Below, piece after piece: positions 45,812 through 52,394 of a DNA stretch of 64,000 bases. Source of the DNA: Mesorhizobium sp. NZP2077. GTDB lineage: Bacteria; Pseudomonadota; Alphaproteobacteria; Rhizobiales; Rhizobiaceae. The stretch is taken from positions 5,152,001 through 5,216,000 of the forward strand of contig NZ_CP051293.1 of assembly GCF_013170805.1 (NCBI RefSeq). The letters are read 5' to 3'. Under the pieces are notes generated by a model, which did no database searches, had not been told where the DNA came from, and saw nothing but the letters and a program-made list of their open reading frames with translations. The translations under genes and the position numbers were made by a program. Numbering within the stretch: the first letter of the stretch is position 1; the number at the start of each line of letters is the position of its first letter.

Positions 45812-46702
45812 TCAGCGCAGCGTCTCAAGGTATTTCTCATGGAAGCTGACATAGCCGGGCTCGACCACTTTCAGATGCCGCTCGATCAGCGTGTGAAACT
45901 GCGGCAGTTGATGAAACGGCACACCGGGATAGGCATGATGCTCGGCATGGAACGGCATGTTCCATGCCAGCTTGCGCACGACCCAATTGGTCAGCGTGGT
46001 TCTCGTGTTCTCCAGCATGTTGGCTACGAATGGACAGCGGCCGTGCTCGGCCAGGAGATAGAGGCGCAGAAAGGGCTGACCAAGTAGCGCGGGAATGATC
46101 CAGACATAGAGAAGCACAGTGAGCCGGAAATAGGCGGCGAGCAGAATGACGACGGCGTAGAACGCAATCATGGCGCGCGCCTCGACCCGCACCTTGGGCC
46201 GACCTTTCGGCGGCACATAGCTTTCCTGGCTGTCGCCAAAAGCATTGGCGTAAAGCGTCTTGAGATGGCCCCACCAAAGCGGGATGCCGGAAACATGCGC
46301 GAGGTACTGCCGCAGCGTTTCCGGTTTGGGAAAGGCCAGCTCTGGATCGTTCTCGGGATCCTGAGTGAAGCGATGGTGGGCGAAATGAAAGTAGCGGAAC
46401 CAGTCGGCCGCCAGCGCCAAGGCCAGGCTGCACACCCGCGCCACGGCGTCGTTCAGCCACTGCGTCTCAAAGGCCGTGCGATGAACCGTCTCGTGCAGCA
46501 GCGTGAACAGGAAGACCATCAGGATGCCTTGCGGCAGCATCAGCAGCGGCCAGAATGGCACCTTTGCCGCAATCAGCGCTCCAAGGATCACAATCGCACC
46601 CCAGTGGGCGCTGAGCTGAACGAGACCCGCGGCATCGGACTTGGCGGTCAGGCGATTACGCTCTTCGGGGGCCAATGAGGCGATTATGTCGCGATGATCC
46701 AT
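45812..46702 (-). CDS. Membrane fatty acid desaturase
   Basis: A 296-residue di-iron membrane enzyme with the three histidine boxes HETVH (residues 70-74), HFAHH (106-110) and HAEHH (252-256) and four predicted helices. The chain length and position it desaturates cannot be told. The sequence resembles hydroxylase/desaturase proteins of the FADS-like group in rhizobia. It is divergent from a LysR gene with a perfect dyad in the promoter region. Confidence 0.9.
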   Translation of the reverse strand: MDHRDIIASLAPEERNRLTAKSDAAGLVQLSAHWGAIVILGALIAAKVPFWPLLMLPQGILMVFLFTLLHETVHRTAFETQWLNDAVARVCSLALALAADWFRYFHFAHHRFTQDPENDPELAFPKPETLRQYLAHVSGIPLWWGHLKTLYANAFGDSQESYVPPKGRPKVRVEARAMIAFYAVVILLAAYFRLTVLLYVWIIPALLGQPFLRLYLLAEHGRCPFVANMLENTRTTLTNWVVRKLAWNMPFHAEHHAYPGVPFHQLPQFHTLIERHLKVVEPGYVSFHEKYLETLR

Positions 46703-46786
46703 CGGCTTCTATCCAGGCTGGCGATTTGACGAGGCCCACTCTAGCCGGTGAAAAAGCTTTCCAAAAACGACGATTCCTGCGATTTG

Positions 46787-46803
46787 GATAAGTCAACCTT
46801 ATC
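46787..46803. promoter_or_regulatory. LysR-type operator dyad (desaturase promoter)
   Basis: The perfect inverted repeat GATAAG-TCAAC-CTTATC (6-5-6) ends 12 bases before the LysR ATG at 46816, in the region shared with the divergent desaturase gene. Confidence 0.65.
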
Positions 46804-46815
46804 TATCCGGCAATC

Positions 46816-47748
46816 ATGGTCACATCTCTATCGCTGAAAGGACTTCAGGCTTTCGAGGCCGCGGCGCGCACGGGCAGCTTTGCCGCGGCGGCGGAGGAGC
46901 TTTCGGTTTCGGCGGCCGCCATCAGCCAGCTCATTCGCACCGTCGAGGAACAGATGGGCCGCAAGCTGTTTCATCGGGTCAACCGCCGCGTCCTCCTCAC
47001 CGAGGCCGGCGTGGAAATGCTGCCACGACTGACCATGGCCTTCCAGGAAATCGGCAGTGTCTCGCGCGAATTGGGCGGCGATGCCTTCCGCCCGCGCCTG
47101 GTGGTGTCAGTGCCGCCATCAATGGCCATGGGTTGGCTTTCGCAGCGTCTCGCCGGCTTTGTCGCCAGCCACGGCGCCGCCGACATATCGCTGCGCGGTG
47201 ATGACGACCCGGTGCCGTTCGACCGCGAACTGATCGACATCAGGCTCTCCTACGGTCCGCATTACCGCGAGCACCCGACTGAGGACATCGTCCGGGACGC
47301 CGTCTATCCCGTCTGCGCGCCAAGGCTTGCCCGCGGGATCAAGGCGGACGGCGATCCGCTCGCCGGGCTGCCGCTGATCCACACCGACTGGGGACCAACC
47401 GGCGCCTCGTTTCCGTCCTGGCGCAACTGGTTCGAGGCTGCTGGGGTACAGCCCGGCCGCTCGGCGCAGCGGGGTCTGTCGGCCAACTCGTCGCGCGCGG
47501 CCCTCGACCTCTCCATTTCGGGCCTAGGCGTAGCGCTGGCGCAAGGGGTCTATTGTGCCGAGGCGGTGGAAGACGGCAGGCTGGTCCGGCCCGCCGCCAG
47601 GGCGATTGCGCTGCGCCAGCCCTATTGCCTGACGATCCCGGAGCGCAGCGGCAGGCGCGATGTCGTGGCGGCGTTCCGCGATTGGCTGATCAACGAATGC
47701 CAGCGTGCGGTGGGGTCGCCGGCGCTGCGTTCCCACAACAGCCTCTGA
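46816..47748 (+). CDS. LysR family transcriptional regulator (GcvA-like)
   Basis: A 310-residue regulator with a GcvA-type opening (LSLKGLQAFEAAARTGSFAAAAEEL, shown here in part) and HTH VSAAAISQLIRTVEEQ. The effector domain carries DIRLSYGPHYREHPTED. It probably controls the divergent desaturase gene through the dyad at 46787-46803; the effector is unknown. It converges on the DUF3303 gene. Confidence 0.9.
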   Translation: MVTSLSLKGLQAFEAAARTGSFAAAAEELSVSAAAISQLIRTVEEQMGRKLFHRVNRRVLLTEAGVEMLPRLTMAFQEIGSVSRELGGDAFRPRLVVSVPPSMAMGWLSQRLAGFVASHGAADISLRGDDDPVPFDRELIDIRLSYGPHYREHPTEDIVRDAVYPVCAPRLARGIKADGDPLAGLPLIHTDWGPTGASFPSWRNWFEAAGVQPGRSAQRGLSANSSRAALDLSISGLGVALAQGVYCAEAVEDGRLVRPAARAIALRQPYCLTIPERSGRRDVVAAFRDWLINECQRAVGSPALRSHNSL

Positions 47749-47762
47749 CCGGCAGGCGCCGG

Positions 47763-48035
47763 TCAGAGATAGCTGGCCAATGCCGCTGTCATGTCCTTGC
47801 TTGTCGCCACGGGAATGATCTCGAACTCGACCAGATCGTTCCATTCGATAGCCCAGCGCTGCAGCAGCGTAACGTCGTCGGTTTCCACCAGCAGGAAGCA
47901 GCGGCTCATATCCGCCGCGATCCAGCTGTGGTGCACGACAAGCTCATCCGGCTTCAGGCGGCCCCGATCGCGAAAGCGGCGGTAGATCTCCTTGCGGTCG
48001 CAGCCGGTGAAGTCCTCGATCACGATGAACTGCAT
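47763..48035 (-). CDS. DUF3303 family protein
   Basis: A 90-residue ferredoxin-like-fold protein (MQFIVIEDFTGCDRKEIYRRF, SWIAADMSRCFLLVETDD, LLQRWAIEWNDLVEFEIIPV). The pattern is that of DUF3303, a family of small cytoplasmic proteins of unknown function. ATG 48035 is preferred because AGGTGG lies 5 bases upstream. A GTG nine bases earlier is possible. A RIME-like repeat begins just upstream of the gene. Confidence 0.82.
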   Translation of the reverse strand: MQFIVIEDFTGCDRKEIYRRFRDRGRLKPDELVVHHSWIAADMSRCFLLVETDDVTLLQRWAIEWNDLVEFEIIPVATSKDMTAALASYL

Positions 48036-48047
48036 GTTTTCCACCTA

Positions 48048-48146
48048 GCGCAATTCCAGGAAAAGTGTGAGCGGTTTTCCGTCCGGAATTGCATCAGAAC
48101 AAAAAGTTGGAGTGGTTCCCCGTTTCCGTGAAACGGTGAACCACTC
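48048..48146. repeat. RIME-like intergenic mosaic element, two palindromes
   Basis: About 99 bp hold two palindromes. The first has perfect arms GCAATTCC/GGAATTGC (48050-48057, 48085-48092) around AAAAGTGTGAGCGGTTTTC. The second has perfect arms GAGTGGTTC/GAACCACTC (48110-48118, 48138-48146) with an inner CCGTTT/AAACGG. Size and layout agree with RIME1, a non-coding repeat of Rhizobium and relatives. It fills the gap between rimK and the DUF3303 gene and could end rimK transcription. Confidence 0.8.
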
Positions 48147-48154
48147 TGGTTGGA

Positions 48155-49621
48155 CTATTGTCGCCCTGGCCGGTCGAGCCGCTCCAGGAACCACTGCGTC
48201 AGCCGCACCCAGACCTCGTCCTTCTCGCCGGAATCCTCCCAGCCATGGTCGAGGTTGGGGTTATCGTTGACCTCGATGACGAAGACGCCGTCCTTGGTCT
48301 CCTTGAGGTCGACACCATAGAGGCCATCGCCGATGCAGCGCGCCGCCTTGACCGCGGTCTCGACAACATGGGCCGGCGTTTCCTTCAGCGTGAAGGTCTT
48401 GATGCCGCCCTGGTCGGGCTTGCCATTGGCCTTGTGGTTGACGATCTGCCAGTGCTTCTTGGCCATCAGATAATGCACGGCAAAAAGCGGCTGACCACCG
48501 AGCACGCCAACGCGCCAGTCATATTCGGTGGGAATGAATTTCTGCGCGATGAGAAGGTCGGAATCCTCCAGCCACTCGGTCGCAAGCCGCGTCAGCTCCT
48601 CCAAATTCTCGCATTTCTTGACGCCGCGCGAGAAGGACGAATCCGGAATCTTCAGCACCAGCGGAAAGCCCAGCGTCTGCGCCGCAAGCTCCAGATCCGA
48701 CGTGCCGGCGATCATCACTGTCGGTGGCACCGGCACCTTGTTGTAGGCCATCAGCTCGTTGAGATAGACCTTGTTGGTGCAACGGATCATCGACAGCGGA
48801 TCGTCGATGACAGGCATGCCTTCCTGTTGAGCGCGGCGGGCGAAACGATAGGTGTGGTTGGAGATCGAGGTGGTCTCGCGGATGAACAGCGCATCGTAGT
48901 TCGCGAGCTTGGCAAGGTCCTTCCTGGTGATGGGCTCGATTTCGACCCCCATCTTTTCGGCGATCTTGGCCCAGTAGCGCAGCGACGAGATTTCCGACGG
49001 CGGCAGTTCCTCATGCGGATCGACCAGCGTGGCGAAGGTGTAGCGCGCCGGCGTGCGCCCCTTGGTGTCGCGCCACTCGCGGTTGGTGTAGGTCTCCAGG
49101 CACTGGATGAAGCTTTTTTCTTCGTCCTCGGTCATGCGCGCCAGCGGATGGAAGCCGATCTTGCGGATCGAGGCCCATTCGGCGCTGTCCTTGATGTGGA
49201 CCTCGAGTGCCGGCGCGCGGAACCAGTCGAACAACAGCTTGGCGAAACGGTCCCACACCTTGGAGGGGCCGATGCCGAAAAAGATGCAGACCTTGGCCGG
49301 AAAGTCGCCGCCGAGGTCCTTGCGGCATTTGTTGAGCGCCAGTTCCAGTTCCGGCAGCGCATGCTCATAGAGCTTGCGCTCCGACAGGTCGATCATCGTC
49401 TCCACGGTCGGAATGACCTTGTGGCCGCGCGAGCTCGCCAGCAGCGAGGCATAGTAGCCGCGGCTCTGGTAGCCGTAATTGTTCGATAGGTTGATGACCT
49501 TCGGCCGCTGGCCGCGAAATAGCGACGGATGCGCGAGATAGTCGCGATTGGTGATGATCTTGTGCGGTGTCGCCACCTGGTCGAGATCGCTCTGCCGGCC
49601 GGTAAGGATGACCCAGGTCAT
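48155..49621 (-). CDS. RimK-family ATP-grasp alpha-L-amino-acid/glutamate ligase
   Basis: A 488-residue protein. The first 270 residues form an extended RimK-like N-terminal part (VILTGRQSDLDQ..., NLSNNYGYQSRGYYASLLAS near 45-64). The ATP-grasp domain follows from about residue 285 (CTNKVYLNELMAYNKVPVPPT, shown in part), with ATP lysine in LVLKIPDSSFSRGV and the Mg-binding end VFVIEVNDNPNLDHG near 448-462. RimK-type enzymes add amino acids to peptides, proteins or small molecules. Its ATG overlaps the stop of the GNAT-C39 gene, indicating joint function. The substrate is unknown. Confidence 0.88.
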   Translation of the reverse strand: MTWVILTGRQSDLDQVATPHKIITNRDYLAHPSLFRGQRPKVINLSNNYGYQSRGYYASLLASSRGHKVIPTVETMIDLSERKLYEHALPELELALNKCRKDLGGDFPAKVCIFFGIGPSKVWDRFAKLLFDWFRAPALEVHIKDSAEWASIRKIGFHPLARMTEDEEKSFIQCLETYTNREWRDTKGRTPARYTFATLVDPHEELPPSEISSLRYWAKIAEKMGVEIEPITRKDLAKLANYDALFIRETTSISNHTYRFARRAQQEGMPVIDDPLSMIRCTNKVYLNELMAYNKVPVPPTVMIAGTSDLELAAQTLGFPLVLKIPDSSFSRGVKKCENLEELTRLATEWLEDSDLLIAQKFIPTEYDWRVGVLGGQPLFAVHYLMAKKHWQIVNHKANGKPDQGGIKTFTLKETPAHVVETAVKAARCIGDGLYGVDLKETKDGVFVIEVNDNPNLDHGWEDSGEKDEVWVRLTQWFLERLDRPGRQ

Positions 49622-50808
49622 TGTGTGTCGCGCTTCCCCAGAGTGATGGCGGCACGCAGTCCGTCGCGGCCGAACTGCGCCATGTTCATGAAGATGCCGT
49701 AGGGCACGGGAATGTTGGCGGCATCAAGGATGGTTTCCTGCCTCTCGTCCTCGACCCAGGGATCGTGGATCAGAATATGGTCGCCATCATCGCCGATGGC
49801 CAGCACCCAGTGCGGCACCTTCTTGCCGAACATCAGGAAGCCGCTGATCAGCACCAGTACCAGTTTTCCCTCGGCGATCGCGGCTCTGATGTCATCGATG
49901 CTGAATGAGCGGTAATTCACCGGGATGCCGTAAAGTTCCGCCCGGCGGCGAAAGTCGACCTGGGCCAATTCCATCACCCGGCGCTTGTCCTCGCTACGCA
50001 CCGACTGCAGGAACAATGCGCCGTAGAAGGAAACAAAGATCTCTGCCGCGAGCCCGCTTTCGTGTCCAGAGACAGCCAGGCCGAATGGCTCGCAGCCGCC
50101 CGGTCCCGACATCATGAAGACGGTCGTCGCCTCGCGCCAGAGGCGGATTTCCATCACCGGATCGGGCACGAAGCCCCGGTCGAAATTGGCCATGGCCATC
50201 ATCAGACAGCATGGACCGCAGGTGAACTCACAGGTCTGCTGATAGAACGGCACCCTAGTGGCGATCGGAATGTCGCCGCGCAAGGTTTTCTCATAGCGAA
50301 GCGCGGTTGCACCGTCCTCATAGTAGGCCGGCTCACGGCCGATCTTGCGGTAGCCGGCCTGCTCGTAGATGCGGATAGCTCGACTGTTGTCCTCACGCAC
50401 TTCGAGACGCAGCATCATGCGGTCGTGTTCGAACGCCGCCTCCTCCGCCGACGCTAGCAGCAAGCGGCCGACGCCCAGACCGCCAAAAAACGGACCCGTG
50501 GCTATGGAGTAGAGCCGTGCCACACCGCTGCCCTTGCGAAACAGCACGATCGCATAGCCGGCGACGCGGCCATCGACTTCGGCGACCAACGTCTCGGCCG
50601 TCTCGCGTTCGATGAACAGGCGAAAGGAGCGACGGGAGATACGATCGCTTGAAAAAACGGCTTTCTCGATGGCGGCGAGATCATCGACGTCAGACGCGCG
50701 GGCCGTGCGGATCTCGGCAGGCATGCGACTTGAGAAAACCTCGATTGCGTTGCGGAAACGGCCCCGGTCAAAAGCGTCGCAAACACCGGCCGAAGCGCCG
50801 GTATTCAT
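49618..50808 (-). CDS. GNAT acetyltransferase fused to C39-like cysteine peptidase
   Basis: A 396-residue two-domain protein. Residues about 30-180 are a GNAT domain with the acetyl-CoA loop GGLGVGRLLLASAEE near 109-123 and EVREDNSRAIRIYEQAGY. Residues about 185-390 are a C39/papain-like domain with oxyanion Gln190-191 and catalytic Cys197 (QQTCEFTCGPCCLMM), His333 (PHWVLAIGDDG) and Asp349 (ILIHDPW). All triad positions are filled. The start is uncertain: ATG 50808, TTG 50811, or ATG 50724 at MPAEIRTA. It is directly coupled to the RimK-like ligase. Confidence 0.87.
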   Translation of the reverse strand: MNTGASAGVCDAFDRGRFRNAIEVFSSRMPAEIRTARASDVDDLAAIEKAVFSSDRISRRSFRLFIERETAETLVAEVDGRVAGYAIVLFRKGSGVARLYSIATGPFFGGLGVGRLLLASAEEAAFEHDRMMLRLEVREDNSRAIRIYEQAGYRKIGREPAYYEDGATALRYEKTLRGDIPIATRVPFYQQTCEFTCGPCCLMMAMANFDRGFVPDPVMEIRLWREATTVFMMSGPGGCEPFGLAVSGHESGLAAEIFVSFYGALFLQSVRSEDKRRVMELAQVDFRRRAELYGIPVNYRSFSIDDIRAAIAEGKLVLVLISGFLMFGKKVPHWVLAIGDDGDHILIHDPWVEDERQETILDAANIPVPYGIFMNMAQFGRDGLRAAITLGKRDTQ

Positions 50809-50932
50809 CAAGCGCTATCGCTCCTTGATTAGGGCCGAATTGTGACAGTTTCCGCGGCGGCAAGGAAGTGCGCGGGCTTTGAACAGGATCGCTGTTTTGA
50901 TGGGCTGCCGGCTGCGAACAATTGCGACCAAC

Positions 50933-51724
50933 TCAGCTTGCGAGGCCAGCCAGAAGCTGGCCATAGGCACTCTTGGCCACGACCGCCAATTGCTCGCGCG
51001 GCAGCGAGCCGACAACGGCGCAGCCATAGCCCTTGTCCAGCCAGTAGACGGCCTGCGGGCCGTCCTGCGCCGACGCATAGGTGCCCTTGGCGTTCTCCGT
51101 CGATTCCGCGGTCACGAAGAGCGATATGCGCTCGCCCTTGTCGTCTTCGTAGAGCAGCATGGCGGCCTTGCTGTCGCCGGCCGGCAGCAACCGTCCGCCG
51201 ACCAGTTGAAAACCGTTCGCGGTCAAATCCGGCGCCACCAGCTTCAGCCCGACCCGGTTGGACAGCCAGGTCTGCAAATGATCCTTGTCGCTGGCCGGCA
51301 CTTCCACCGCATGCCGCTTCTCGGCGGCGTAGATGACATGGGCGGCGATCGCCTGTTCAGCCAGCTGATCTTGCGCCGGATCCTCCTGGCCGATGCCGTC
51401 GATGCCGGCAAAGTAGCCGCCAAATCCGCCCGTGGCCAAAAGCACGGCAGCGGCCGCGGCAAGCCACCAGCGCGAGCGCGGCAGCACAGCCCTAACAGGC
51501 GCTTCGCCGAGCACCACCTTGCGCAAGCGCGCGGGAACAGGCTCATCCAGCACGCCGGCAAAGGCTGAGCGCAACGCCTCCCGGTCGGCTGCGAAGCGGG
51601 CGTTTCTCGCCTTCATCTCCGGATTGGCATCGAGCCAAGCATCATAGGCGGCACGCTCGTCGGCCGGCAGTTCGCCGTCGAGCGCCATGTGGATGTCACG
51701 TTCGGAAAAATCGCGGCGGATCAT
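50933..51724 (-). CDS. Anti-sigma factor, single transmembrane helix, no zinc motif
   Basis: A 263-residue protein. Residues 1-75 form the anti-sigma domain (RDFSERDIHMALDGELPADE), residues 83-108 a transmembrane helix (RWWLAAAAAVLLATGGFGGYF), and the rest is periplasmic. The zinc motif H-x3-C-x2-C of many such factors is absent; the second part reads without cysteines. Its ATG overlaps the sigma factor stop (ATGA). It should hold the ECF sigma factor at the membrane until an envelope signal releases it. Confidence 0.86.
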   Translation of the reverse strand: MIRRDFSERDIHMALDGELPADERAAYDAWLDANPEMKARNARFAADREALRSAFAGVLDEPVPARLRKVVLGEAPVRAVLPRSRWWLAAAAAVLLATGGFGGYFAGIDGIGQEDPAQDQLAEQAIAAHVIYAAEKRHAVEVPASDKDHLQTWLSNRVGLKLVAPDLTANGFQLVGGRLLPAGDSKAAMLLYEDDKGERISLFVTAESTENAKGTYASAQDGPQAVYWLDKGYGCAVVGSLPREQLAVVAKSAYGQLLAGLAS

Positions 51725-52239
51725 TTCTCGACGATCCTTATCGTGCGGCGACGCGCCGTGTCATCCAGCAACCCGCGCAATTCCTCACGCCCGCGCGCAA
51801 TGCGCGACATCAGCGTGCCGGCGGGAACACCCAGAATGTTAGCGGCCTCGGCATAGGAAAAGCCTTCGATGGCAACCATGACCAGGGCCGCGCGCCTATC
51901 GGGGCTGATCGCTTGCAACGCATCCATGATCTCGCGCGAGGCGATGCTCTCCAGCTGCTCGGCCGGCTGAGCCACCCCCTCGCCCGCCTCCAGCGGCAGC
52001 ATTGCCGTTTCGCCGCGGCGGTTCACCTTGCGCATCTGGTCGATGAACAAATGATGCATGATCGTAAACAGCCACCTCCTGGGGCTTTCTCCTGTCTGCC
52101 AGTTGTCGAGCCGCGTGAGTGCGCGCTCGAGGCAGTCCTGGACGAGGTCGTCGGCAGAATCGCGATCGCGCACAAGCGAGCGTGCGTAACGGCGCAGGCG
52201 CGGTATTTCGCCAAGGATTGCTGCCTTCTTTTCGTCCAT
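51721..52239 (-). CDS. ECF-family RNA polymerase sigma factor
   Basis: A 172-residue sigma-70 of the extracytoplasmic function group. Region 2 includes DRDSADDLVQDCLERALTRL near residues 28-47 and WLFTIMHHLFIDQMRK. Region 4 includes ISPDRRAALVMVAIEGFSY and EAANILGVPAGTLMSRIARG near 137-156. ATG 52239 is chosen although the frame is open to 52338. It is followed by its anti-sigma gene with a four-base overlap. The regulon is unknown; autoregulation is likely. Confidence 0.9.
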   Translation of the reverse strand: MDEKKAAILGEIPRLRRYARSLVRDRDSADDLVQDCLERALTRLDNWQTGESPRRWLFTIMHHLFIDQMRKVNRRGETAMLPLEAGEGVAQPAEQLESIASREIMDALQAISPDRRAALVMVAIEGFSYAEAANILGVPAGTLMSRIARGREELRGLLDDTARRRTIRIVEK

Positions 52240-52394
52240 GACCGCTGGTTCTGAGGTCGCCCCTGTTGATCCCGATTGAACGCGCCTTCCCGGCGCGACG
52301 CAAGCGGCCAGCGCGAAGCGGTCCGCCGCCCCGGTCACCCAAGCAATGAGATAACGAGCCCATTGGCCGATTTATTCCCGGCCGGACTGAAATA

